Under the pieces are notes generated by a model. That model saw nothing but the letters and a program-made list of their open reading frames with translations, was not told where the DNA came from and did not search any database. Positions 11,830 through 20,088 of a stretch of 64,000 bases of DNA are shown here, in pieces (within the stretch, counting starts at the first letter, position 1; each line of letters opens with the position of its first letter). Position numbers and translations under genes: made by a program. The stretch comes from Acidimicrobiales bacterium (GTDB taxonomy: Bacteria > Actinomycetota > Acidimicrobiia > Acidimicrobiales > Poriferisodalaceae), in contig JAWKIQ010000002.1 in NCBI GenBank assembly GCA_041394185.1, positions 558,001-622,000 on the forward strand, read 5' to 3'.

Positions 11830-12620
11830 GCGGCAGCGGAAACGCAAAGGTGCTCAACCTGACACTGAAGGTCTGGCGCCAGGACGGACCCAATTCGGCG
11901 GGTTCTTTCCAGACGGTTCCTGTGAAGGGCATCAGCGACGACATGTCGTTCCTCGAGATGCTCGACATAGTCAACGAGAACATCATCGAAGAGGGCGGCG
12001 TGCCCATCGAGTTCGATCACGACTGTCGCGAAGGCATCTGCGGAACGTGCGGCGTCATGATAAACGGCAAGGCCCACGGCCCCAAGAAGGGCACCACGAC
12101 CTGTCAGTTGCACATGCGCAACTTCGCAGACGGTGACGAGATCGTCGTAGAACCTTGGCGGGCCAGTGGCTTTCCCATCGTGCGCGACCTGGTCGTCGAC
12201 CGCTCGCCGTTCGACCGCATCGTCGAGTCCGGCGGATACATCTCGGTCAACACCGGCGCGGCACCCGATGCCAACCTCATCCCGGTGCCAAAGGATGCCG
12301 CCGACATGGCGATGGACGCTGCAGCGTGCATCGGCTGCGGCGCTTGCGTCGCCGCTTGCCCCAACTCGGCCGCACAGCTGTTCACCTCGGCCAAGCTCAG
12401 CCACCTGAACCTGCTGCCGCAGGGCCAGGCCGAACGCTGGAAGCGCACCGAGGCCATGGTCGAGACCATGGAGCAGTTCTTCGGGTCGTGCACCAATCAC
12501 GGCGAATGTGCCGAGGCCTGCCCCAAGGAGATCAGCCTCGACAACATCGCTTGGATGAACCGCGACTACCTGAAGTCCAAGATCAAGAACCGCAAGCTGG
12601 CCGGTCAGGTCTTCCCATAG
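11826..12620 (+). CDS. sdhB: Succinate dehydrogenase/fumarate reductase iron-sulfur subunit
   Basis: This 264-residue electron-transfer subunit has the plant-ferredoxin [2Fe-2S] motif DCREGICGTCG with a distal Cys in GTTTCQ, then two cysteine clusters, CIGCGACVAACP and CTNHGECAEACPKEI, for the [4Fe-4S] and [3Fe-4S] centres. It passes electrons from SdhA FAD to the cytochrome b subunit. The GTG start overlaps the sdhA stop (GTGA). It is the last gene of the operon; the next gene is 73 bases downstream on the same strand but functionally unrelated. Confidence 0.96.
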
Positions 12621-12693
12621 ACCCTCGCGGGCCGCGATCGCATCTGCACCCGAGAGGTGCCAGACTAGAGCGGCGTCAATTTCGGAGGGGTCG

Positions 12694-13590
12694 ATGCAGT
12701 CGGTTGTCCAGACCGAACAACTGACAAAGCGCTTCGGGTCCACCACCGCAATCGATCAGCTGTCGATGGAGATAGTCGGCAGCGACCGAGTGTCGATGGT
12801 GGGCCAGCCGGGCGCGGGCAAATCGACGCTTCTCCGGCTGCTGGTAGACCTGGTTCACCCCACCTCAGGCCGGGCCAGAGTGGCCGGCTTCGACACCCGA
12901 CGGGCCTCCTACCAGGTACGTAGAGCCACAGCGTGGGTGCCGGCTCAGGTTCATCTGCCTCAGAACCTGAGTGTCGAGAAGTTCCTCGATCGCTCGGCCC
13001 AGTTCCGCCGCACCGATCCGAACCGGGCCGCCAGACACCACATACTTCCTCGCCTCGACTTGGCACCCGACGACAAGATCGCCGACCTCGATCAGTCCGA
13101 ATGCCACGCGTTGGCGATGGTGGCAGCCTTCCAGCGGTCGCCGCAGGTGGTGCTGCTGGACGAGCCGCTGGCTCAACTGGGCCGACATCGCTGGGTCCTG
13201 GACAAGCTGATCGAGGTCAGCGGGCCGGGCACGACCATCCTGGCCACCGCACGGGATCTGACGCTCGCCGAACATCTCGGTGGCCCTGTGATGCTGCTGG
13301 ACAGGGGCAAGATTGTTGCCACCGGGTCGCTGGAGGGGTTGAGGCGGCGGGCCAGGCATCGCAGCGAACTCGAGTTCTCCCAACCGCCCGACCAGGCCTG
13401 GGTAGCGGCTCTGCCCGGGGTACTGGCGGCGGCCGTAGACGGAACAAAGGCGCGTGTGTTGTATGCCGGCGAGCCCGAGAGGTTGGTCAGCGCCGCCCAA
13501 GGCGCAGGCCTCGATCGTGTGACCCACCACGACGCAACCCTCGACGAACTGTTGGTCGACTACCGGATGCTGGCGGAGCGCAAGCGATGA
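12694..13590 (+). CDS. ABC transporter ATP-binding protein with degenerate motifs
   Basis: This 298-residue ABC ATPase has a good Walker A (GQPGAGKST, residues 37-45), a Q-loop region (WVPAQVHLPQNLSVEKFL) and Walker B (VVLLDEPL). Other catalytic elements are not canonical: the LSGGQ signature position reads LDQSECHAL, the D-loop reads AQLGRHR, and the H-loop His is replaced (ILATARDL). It may bind ATP but hydrolyse it poorly. The C-terminal 80 residues resemble the extra domain of ABC-2 exporters of the CcmA/DrrA type. GGAGGGG sits 4 bases before the ATG. The 3' end overlaps the permease gene by four bases (ATGA), so the two form one transporter of unknown substrate. Confidence 0.85.
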   Translation: MQSVVQTEQLTKRFGSTTAIDQLSMEIVGSDRVSMVGQPGAGKSTLLRLLVDLVHPTSGRARVAGFDTRRASYQVRRATAWVPAQVHLPQNLSVEKFLDRSAQFRRTDPNRAARHHILPRLDLAPDDKIADLDQSECHALAMVAAFQRSPQVVLLDEPLAQLGRHRWVLDKLIEVSGPGTTILATARDLTLAEHLGGPVMLLDRGKIVATGSLEGLRRRARHRSELEFSQPPDQAWVAALPGVLAAAVDGTKARVLYAGEPERLVSAAQGAGLDRVTHHDATLDELLVDYRMLAERKR

Positions 13591-14375
13591 TGGCGCGTCC
13601 TCGCGTAGGGGTGGCAGCACGCCACTACCTGTCCGATCTGCAGCCCTACACGGCCCTGTGTTCTGCGGTGCTAGCCGTCGTCGGCGTGGCTTCGGTCGCT
13701 TCGGCACCTGTCTTGCTCGAGCGCGATGGGGCCGCAACCGCAGCCAGCGAGCTACCCGCGCCGGCCTCGAGACTGCTGGGCCTGAGCGTCGGCCAGTCTC
13801 TCGACACCGGCATCGGCCACCTGAACGCGACCTTCCTGTCTCTGGCGTTGCCGCTGGTGCTCATCGCACTGGGAATCGTTGGCGCTTCGAGGGCGCTCGC
13901 CGGGGCGGCCGGGTCCGGCGAACTCGAGTTGCTCGTCTCGAATCCGGTCACCCGGTCTCAGCTCCTGGTCGAGCGCTTGCTAGCCGTGAGCGCGGCCCAG
14001 GTGCAAGCAGCCGCTCCGGCGGTACTACTGGTCGCCGTCGGTTCTCAACTGGGCCAGATCGACGTGGGAGCCCTTACCGTTCTCGGAGCTGGGATCAAGG
14101 CGATGGTCCTCGCGACATTCATCTCGTCGATTGCGATGATCGCTTCGGCTGCGTCATCTGGGGTGCTGATGCCAGCCGCCGTGGGCGCACTTGCCACAGC
14201 GGCCTCTTTCGGTGCCGTGGCCTTCGACTTTGGTTCGCTGTCTCCGGTGGGCCTGGCGTTGGGCGAAGCCCCGGCTGCCGGAGGTGCCTGGCTCGGGACC
14301 CTCATCGCCCTCGTCGCCGTTGGTGTCATAGCCGCCCTGGCCACCGTTGTGTTCGACCGGCGCGACATCTGCTGA
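13587..14375 (+). CDS. ABC-2 type transporter permease
   Basis: This 262-residue integral membrane protein has about six hydrophobic segments and a cytoplasmic stretch GSGELELLVSNPVTRSQLL typical of ABC-2 permeases (ABC2_membrane family), where coupling to the ATPase occurs. It is translationally coupled to the ATP-binding subunit (ATGA overlap) and very probably its partner. The substrate is unknown. The gene ends directly against the stop codon of the convergent HD-domain gene. Confidence 0.85.
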   Translation: MMARPRVGVAARHYLSDLQPYTALCSAVLAVVGVASVASAPVLLERDGAATAASELPAPASRLLGLSVGQSLDTGIGHLNATFLSLALPLVLIALGIVGASRALAGAAGSGELELLVSNPVTRSQLLVERLLAVSAAQVQAAAPAVLLVAVGSQLGQIDVGALTVLGAGIKAMVLATFISSIAMIASAASSGVLMPAAVGALATAASFGAVAFDFGSLSPVGLALGEAPAAGGAWLGTLIALVAVGVIAALATVVFDRRDIC

Positions 14376-15158
14376 TCAGCGGCTGGCCCACCACTGGTCC
14401 AGGCGCTCGAGCACCTCGGCTTCCCCGAGAGTTCCTTGCGAACGCTTCAAGTCCAGCAGGAACCGCATAGCCTCGCCCACGGCCGGGCCAGGCCCGATGC
14501 CCAGGTGCTCCATTACCTTGGCTCCGTCGATCTCGGGACGTTCGGCCTTGCGGGCCTCGTCGCGAGCGAGGTCAGCTATGCGCAGTTCGAGGTCGTCGAG
14601 CGCCTCGTGGAGGGCGGCCACGCGACGCGGGTTGCGGCTGGTGCAGTCGCTGCGCACCAGAGCGTTGAGGTCGCCCAGCAACGGCCCAGCGTCGCGCGCA
14701 TAGCGCCGCACCGCGGCGTCTGACCAACCGTCGGCGTAGCCCTTGAACCGTCCAGACAGGAACACCAACTGCGACACGTCGGCCACGATGTCTTCGTCGT
14801 AGCCGAGCTTGCGCATGCGCTTGCGGGTCATCTTGGCCCCGACGGCCTCGTGGTGGTGAAAGGTGACCCCACCGGGCTCGAACCTTCGGGTGCGCGGCTT
14901 TCCGATGTCGTGGAACAGGGCGGCCAGTCGAACCACCAGGCGACTCGGGGCCTGCGAGGTCACGACAATGGTGTGGGTCAAAACGTCCTTGTGACGATGA
15001 ATCGGGTCTTGCTCGAGCCGCAGGGCCGGCAGCTCGGGGAGATGCTCGTCGGCCCACCCGGAGTCGACGAGATGCCAGAGACCCTCGGACGGGTCGTCTC
15101 GCTGGAGGACCTCAGACAGGACCTCGTGAGCTTGGGGTTGTGATTCTTCAGAGGTCAT
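14376..15158 (-). CDS. HD-domain protein resembling the C-terminal half of CCA-adding enzymes
   Basis: This 260-residue protein contains an HD phosphohydrolase domain (KDVLTHTIVV, then LAALFHDIGKPRTRR with the metal-binding HD pair, then FHHHEAVGAK). The following helical region (FLSGRFKGY, WSDAAVRRYARDAG, DLNALVRSDCTSRN) matches the HD and RNA-binding part of bacterial tRNA nucleotidyltransferases. The N-terminal nucleotidyltransferase head is absent, so it cannot be a complete CCA-adding enzyme. It may be a stand-alone metal-dependent phosphatase or phosphodiesterase. I chose ATG at 15158 (MTSEESQPQ) over a start 11 codons upstream because the longer version adds an unconserved-looking leader; no strong Shine-Dalgarno decides it. 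Confidence 0.8.
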   Translation of the reverse strand: MTSEESQPQAHEVLSEVLQRDDPSEGLWHLVDSGWADEHLPELPALRLEQDPIHRHKDVLTHTIVVTSQAPSRLVVRLAALFHDIGKPRTRRFEPGGVTFHHHEAVGAKMTRKRMRKLGYDEDIVADVSQLVFLSGRFKGYADGWSDAAVRRYARDAGPLLGDLNALVRSDCTSRNPRRVAALHEALDDLELRIADLARDEARKAERPEIDGAKVMEHLGIGPGPAVGEAMRFLLDLKRSQGTLGEAEVLERLDQWWASR

Positions 15159-15196
15159 GGGTCGAGTGTGACAGGGTCGCGCTAGGGTCAAAACAA

Positions 15197-15233
15197 GAAC
15201 CCCGAGAGCCTAGGGGTTCGGTTCGCGTACGCG
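15197..15233 (+). promoter_or_regulatory. Hairpin and palindrome in the dnaE leader
   Basis: Upstream of dnaE lie a perfect 7-bp inverted repeat, GAACCCC (15197-15203) and GGGGTTC (15213-15219) with a 9-base loop, and a 10-bp palindrome CGCGTACGCG (15224-15233). No T-tract follows, so it is unlikely to be a terminator. It could be a protein-binding site or RNA leader structure. Confidence 0.4.
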
Positions 15234-15270
15234 ATACACCTTTCCGCCCGACACCAGAACAGGGGGCCCG

Positions 15271-18200
15271 GTGGCCGACTCGTTCGTCCATCTTCACACC
15301 CACACCGAGTTCTCGATGCTCGATGGGGCCGCGCGCGTCCCCGACGCTGTCGCCGCGGCCGTCGCTGACGGTCAGCCGGCACTGGGCATCACCGACCACG
15401 GCAACATGTACGGCGTTCTCGACTTCTACAAGGCGTGCAACGACCAGGGAATCAAGCCCATCATCGGCACCGAGGCCTACATGGCCGGCGAGTCGCGGCA
15501 CGAGCGTCCGCGCCGCCGTGGCCGCAAGCTCGACGACTCGGGCGGCGACACCGACGACGGCCACAAGCTCTACTACCACCTCACGTTGCTGGCCGAAACC
15601 GACGCTGGATATCGCAACCTGCTCAAGCTGTCGAGCCTGGCGTACCTCGAGGGGTACTACTACAAGCCCCGCATGGACTGGGAGCTCTTCCAGCGCCACA
15701 GCGAGGGCCTCATCGCCACCACCGGATGTCTCGGATCGGTCGTTCAGCAAGAGTTGCTGAAGGGCAACTTCAAACAGGCCTTGCGCAACGCAGCCCGACT
15801 TCAGGACATTTTCGGCCGAGACAACCTGTTCGTTGAGTTACAAGACCACGAGATCCCCGAACAAAAGCGCTGCAACCCCCAGCTGCTCGAGATCGCCAAG
15901 CGCATCAAGGCTCCCCTGCTGGCCACCAACGATCTCCACTACACAACGCAGGAAGACGCCGTCGCCCACGATGCGTTGTTGTGCGTGCAGACCCAGTCGC
16001 TGATGAGCGACCCCGATCGGTTCAAGTTCCACGGCGATCAGCACTATCTGAAGAGCGCCTACGAGATGCGCCAACTGTTCGACGAGCTGCCCGAGAGCTG
16101 CGACAACTCGCTCTGGATCGCCGAACGAGCCGACGTCACCATCGAGTTCGGCAAGCCAGAACTGCCCAACTTCCCCATCCCCGAGGGCTTCGCCAACGAC
16201 GACGAGTACCTCCGTCACCTCACCTTCGAGGGGGCCAAGAAGCGCTGGGGCCCGAATCTCTCCGACGAGATCGTCGAACGGCTCGCGTACGAGCTTCGGG
16301 TCATCTCCGACATGGGTTTCTCGGCGTACTTCCTGATCACCTGGGACCTCATCAAGTACGCACGCGACCACGGCATCCGCGTCGGGCCCGGGCGTGGTTC
16401 GGCGGCTGGGTGCGCGGTCGCCTACACGCTTTGGATCACCGACCTCGATCCGATCAAGTACGACCTGCTCTTCGAGAGGTTCTTGAACCCGGGCCGTATC
16501 TCGATGCCAGACATCGACATGGACTTCGACGATCGTCGCCGTGACGAGATGATCCGCTACACCGCCGAGCGCTACGGGCGCGAGCACACCGCCCAGATCA
16601 TCACGTTCAGTTCGATCAAGGCCCGAGCCGCGGTCCGCGACGCCGCCCGCGTGCTCGGATACCCGTACTCGGTCGGCGACAAGGTCGCCAAGGCCATGCC
16701 CCCCATAGTCATGGGCCGCGACACCCCGCTGTACGCCTGCTTCGAAGAGCACCCGAAGTTCTCCGATGGTTTCAAGGCGGCCGGCGAGCTGCGTCAGATG
16801 TACGAGACCGACGTCGACGTCCAGAAGGTCGTCGACGTGGCCAGAGGCCTCGAGGGCCTGCGACGCGGCGACTCGATCCACGCCGCAGCCGTGGTCATCA
16901 CCCGCAACCCCCTCACCGAATACCTGCCCATCCAGCGCAAGCCGGCGTCGGGGCAAGACCCCGACGAAGCCCCGGTCGTCACCCAGTTCGAGATGAACGG
17001 CGTCGAGTCGCTCGGCCTGTTGAAGATGGACTTCTTGGGCCTGCGCAACCTCTCGATCATCGACGACGCCCTACGGCTCATCGAGAAGGTGCACGGTGTG
17101 CGGGTCGATATCGACCACGTACCTCTCGACGACGACCGCACCTACGAGCTGATGCGCCGAGGCGAAACGGTCGGTGTGTTCCAGCTCGAATCGGCACCGA
17201 TGCGCGCCCTCATGCGCGCCCTTGCGCCGACCGAGTTCGACGACGTCGCAGCCCTGGTCGCCCTGTACCGCCCGGGGCCGATGGCCGCCAACATGCACTA
17301 CGACTACGCCGACCGCAAGAACGGTCGCAAACCGGTCGAGTTCCTCCACGACGACCTGAAAGAGATCCTGGGCGAGACCTACGGTCTGATGATCTACCAG
17401 GAGTCGATGATGCGTGTTGCCCAACGCATCGCCGGCTACTCACTCGAAGAGGCCGACAACCTCCGCAAGGCTTGTGGCAAGAAGAAGCGCGAGCTCATCG
17501 CGCAGCATCGGGTGCAGTTCGTCGAGGGCACCGCGGCCAGTGGCTACGACCCGCAGCTCGGAACCGATCTGTTCGACATCATCGAGCCGTTCGCCGACTA
17601 TGCCTTCAACAAGAGTCACGCCTTCGGCTACGGGCTCATCAGCTACCAGACGGCATACCTGAAGGCCAACTACCCGGTCGAGTACATGGCGGCGTTGCTC
17701 ACCAGCGCCAAGACCAACCTCGACAAGGCGGCCGTCTTCTTGAACGACTGCCGTCAGCTCGGAATCAAGGTCAACGTCCCCGACGTCAACCAGTCCGAGG
17801 TCGACTTCGGGTCGAGGAATGGCGAGATCACCTTCGGCCTGTCCGCCGTGCGTAATGTCGGCGAAGGAGTCGTCGCACCCATCGTCGAGGAACGCCTCGC
17901 CGCGGGCCCCTACGCCGATTTCTACGACTTCTGCGAGCGAGTTCCGCTGAACGCCCTCAGCAAGCGCAGCGTCGAATCGCTCATCAAGGCCGGCGCCTTC
18001 GATTCGATGGGGCATCCCCGCCAAGGCCTCCTGGCAGTCCACGAGCAGGTCATCGATCAGGTCACAGCCAGGCGCAAAGAGCGCGACATGGGAATCCAGA
18101 CGCTGTTCGGAGACATGGGCGGCGACCTCGACTCGGGTTTCGACGAACGCACCGCCATCCCCGATCTCGAGTTCGACTCTCGCTCGAAGCTCAAGCTCGA

Positions 18201-18819
18201 GAAGGAGATGCTGGGCCTCTACGTCTCGTCTCACCCGCTGATGGGTGCAGTGGGAATGCTCAAGCGTCGCGCCGACACCACCATCGCCGGCCTGTCCGAG
18301 CGAAGCACCATCTCGACGGGGCCAAACGATGGCGGGCGTGATCCGTTCGTCAGCCTGGGCGGTGTCGTCACGGGTTTGCAGCGCAAGTACACCCGCAACG
18401 GCGACCTCATGGCGGTCTTCAACCTCGAAGACCTCGAGGCCTCGATCGAGGTCATGGTGTTTCCTCGAACCATGCAAGAGCACGGGCACAAGCTCGAAGA
18501 CGACGCCATCATCCTCGTCTCGGGCCGGGCGCAGCACCGCGACGAAGAGGTCAACTTCGTGGCGAACTCCATCGAGGTCATCGAGGCCTACGAGGAAGAC
18601 TCGGTGCCGGTGAAGCTGCGCCTCAACGCCAACTCGGTGTCCGACCAGTTGGTCGTGGATCTGCGCGAAACCCTTGCCCGCCACCCGGGCGACAGCGAGG
18701 TGATGATCCATCTCGATCACCAGGTTGTGCGGCTACCAGACGAGTTCCGCGTGGACGCAAGCCAGGGTTTGGCGGGCGAGTTGAGGGCCCTGCTGGGGGC
18801 CGACGCCATCATCTTCTGA
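15271..18819 (+). CDS. dnaE: DNA polymerase III alpha subunit
   Basis: This 1182-residue replicative polymerase subunit (DnaE1 type) has an N-terminal PHP domain (HLHTHTEFSMLDGA), the conserved GPGRGSAAG, the catalytic-aspartate segment PDIDMDF (P413 onward), RIAGYSLEEADNLRKACGKK, and a C-terminal OB-fold region beginning near FVSLGGVVTGLQRK. It carries out chromosomal DNA synthesis in the DNA polymerase III holoenzyme. Length fits the family. The GTG start at 15271 follows AGGGGG with good spacing. It stands alone, with a divergent HD gene upstream and a convergent SDR gene downstream. Confidence 0.97.
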   Translation: MADSFVHLHTHTEFSMLDGAARVPDAVAAAVADGQPALGITDHGNMYGVLDFYKACNDQGIKPIIGTEAYMAGESRHERPRRRGRKLDDSGGDTDDGHKLYYHLTLLAETDAGYRNLLKLSSLAYLEGYYYKPRMDWELFQRHSEGLIATTGCLGSVVQQELLKGNFKQALRNAARLQDIFGRDNLFVELQDHEIPEQKRCNPQLLEIAKRIKAPLLATNDLHYTTQEDAVAHDALLCVQTQSLMSDPDRFKFHGDQHYLKSAYEMRQLFDELPESCDNSLWIAERADVTIEFGKPELPNFPIPEGFANDDEYLRHLTFEGAKKRWGPNLSDEIVERLAYELRVISDMGFSAYFLITWDLIKYARDHGIRVGPGRGSAAGCAVAYTLWITDLDPIKYDLLFERFLNPGRISMPDIDMDFDDRRRDEMIRYTAERYGREHTAQIITFSSIKARAAVRDAARVLGYPYSVGDKVAKAMPPIVMGRDTPLYACFEEHPKFSDGFKAAGELRQMYETDVDVQKVVDVARGLEGLRRGDSIHAAAVVITRNPLTEYLPIQRKPASGQDPDEAPVVTQFEMNGVESLGLLKMDFLGLRNLSIIDDALRLIEKVHGVRVDIDHVPLDDDRTYELMRRGETVGVFQLESAPMRALMRALAPTEFDDVAALVALYRPGPMAANMHYDYADRKNGRKPVEFLHDDLKEILGETYGLMIYQESMMRVAQRIAGYSLEEADNLRKACGKKKRELIAQHRVQFVEGTAASGYDPQLGTDLFDIIEPFADYAFNKSHAFGYGLISYQTAYLKANYPVEYMAALLTSAKTNLDKAAVFLNDCRQLGIKVNVPDVNQSEVDFGSRNGEITFGLSAVRNVGEGVVAPIVEERLAAGPYADFYDFCERVPLNALSKRSVESLIKAGAFDSMGHPRQGLLAVHEQVIDQVTARRKERDMGIQTLFGDMGGDLDSGFDERTAIPDLEFDSRSKLKLEKEMLGLYVSSHPLMGAVGMLKRRADTTIAGLSERSTISTGPNDGGRDPFVSLGGVVTGLQRKYTRNGDLMAVFNLEDLEASIEVMVFPRTMQEHGHKLEDDAIILVSGRAQHRDEEVNFVANSIEVIEAYEEDSVPVKLRLNANSVSDQLVVDLRETLARHPGDSEVMIHLDHQVVRLPDEFRVDASQGLAGELRALLGADAIIF

Positions 18820-18845
18820 GGCGGCTGAGCCTGCAGGGCCTGGGC

Positions 18846-19601
18846 TCAATCCAAGAATCGCTGGCGGACATGCCCATACTGCTCGCCGCCGTCGACGGTC
18901 AGACACTCACCGGTGACTGCGTCGGCCTCGGCCAGATATCTAACTGCACGTCCCGCCTCTTCACCGCCTCCCCAGCGGCCCAGCAAGGTCCGGTCGCGAA
19001 GCAACTCGATTTGCTCGGGCCCGAACTTGGAGGGCGCGATTGTCGGGCCCAGCGCAACGGCGTTGGCCCGAACCGCGGGGGCCAACTCGACCGCCAGCTG
19101 TCTGGTCAAGGCCAACGATGCTGCCTTGGCGACACTGTGCGCCATTCGGCCCGGCCATGGCTGCCAAGCGGAGAGATCGACGATGTTGATGATCGCGCCG
19201 CGCCCCCGTTGCAACATCCCGACAGCGGCCGCATTGGAGCAGTGATAGGCGGCGTGCAGGACGACATCAAACGTCGAATACCAACCACTGTGGTCGTTGG
19301 TCGGAAAGGTGTCTCGAGCAAACGCCGACGCGCTGTTGACCAACACGTCGACGGCACCAAACTCGGTCTCGGCTTGCGAAACCAGCATTTCGGCCTGCTT
19401 CGGATCTCCGAGATCGGCACCAAGAGCTTTGGCCGCCACCCCCATTGCCCTCAGATCGGCCACGGTTTGCGAAGCCGCTTCGGCCGAGTTGTGGTAGCCG
19501 ATCGCGACCGATGCGCCCGCTCTCGCGAGCTCGATGGCAATAGCCCTGCCTACGCGGTGTGCGCCGCCGGTGACCAAGGCGACCCGTCCGTCCAGATCCA
19601 C
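18846..19601 (-). CDS. Short-chain dehydrogenase/reductase with His at the catalytic Tyr position
   Basis: This 251-residue Rossmann-fold protein has an N-terminal TGGAHRVGRAIA cofactor loop (the pteridine-reductase-like TGxxxRxG form, usually NADP-dependent), VLVNSAS, and the catalytic-Ser strand IINIVDLSAW. The usual YxxxK motif reads HSVAK: the codon is CAC, one base from TAC. Lys is kept. It ends with the common LTVDGGEQYG. The substrate is unknown. The Tyr change could abolish or alter dehydrogenase activity. The start is a GTG at 19601. The stop lies only 27 bases from the convergent dnaE stop. Confidence 0.87.
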   Translation of the reverse strand: MDLDGRVALVTGGAHRVGRAIAIELARAGASVAIGYHNSAEAASQTVADLRAMGVAAKALGADLGDPKQAEMLVSQAETEFGAVDVLVNSASAFARDTFPTNDHSGWYSTFDVVLHAAYHCSNAAAVGMLQRGRGAIINIVDLSAWQPWPGRMAHSVAKAASLALTRQLAVELAPAVRANAVALGPTIAPSKFGPEQIELLRDRTLLGRWGGGEEAGRAVRYLAEADAVTGECLTVDGGEQYGHVRQRFLD

Positions 19602-19644
19602 TGTTTGAGTATCCCAGATTCAGCCGTGGGGTAGGTTCGAGCAA

Positions 19645-20088
19645 ATGGCAAGGCCGACCGCGAGGCGTGAACGACTAGTCAGATTCGCCGTCGTGTCTGC
19701 CGGTTCGGTCATTACGGGTCAGGCGCTGCTCTATTGGATCCACTCGGTGCTCGGGGTCAGACCGACCGTTGCGAACCTGCTTTCGACAGTGGGTAACACG
19801 GTCCTCGTCTTTGTGGCCAACCGGGCGCTGGTTTGGCCCGGATTGGGGCGCCCCCGGATGCGCGTCGAGGTTGCCGCGTTCTCGGCACTGTCCGTGGCCG
19901 GGTTGGCCGTCTCGACGGTAACCGTGGCCCTCGCCGCCGCAACTCTGGGCGATGGGCTGTGGATCAACGCCGCAAACCTGGCGGGGTTCGGCATGGTTTG
20001 GATCGCCCGATTCCTTGTTCTCGATCGGATGATCTACACAGACAAACTCGTATCAGCTCGGGAGAGGCACGACTCCGACGATCGGTGA
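19645..20088 (+). CDS. GtrA-family membrane protein
   Basis: This 147-residue protein has four predicted transmembrane helices (RFAVVSAGSVITGQALL, VANLLSTVGNTVLVFVANRAL, FSALSVAGLAVSTVTVAL, AANLAGFGMVWIARFLVLD), the size and RFLVLD ending of GtrA proteins. The family is thought to help flip or present lipid-linked sugars for surface glycosylation. No Shine-Dalgarno is seen; TAGGTT ends 7 bases before the ATG, consistent with a leaderless transcript. Its 3' end overlaps the convergent repeat-protein gene by 36 bases. Confidence 0.85.
   Translation: MARPTARRERLVRFAVVSAGSVITGQALLYWIHSVLGVRPTVANLLSTVGNTVLVFVANRALVWPGLGRPRMRVEVAAFSALSVAGLAVSTVTVALAAATLGDGLWINAANLAGFGMVWIARFLVLDRMIYTDKLVSARERHDSDDR

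Noticed and set aside
18826..18848. TGAGCC/GGCTCA hairpin between dnaE and the SDR gene as a bidirectional terminator
   Set aside because: The stem is only 6 bp with an 11-base loop and no T-tract on either side, and it includes the SDR stop codon. Too weak to call.
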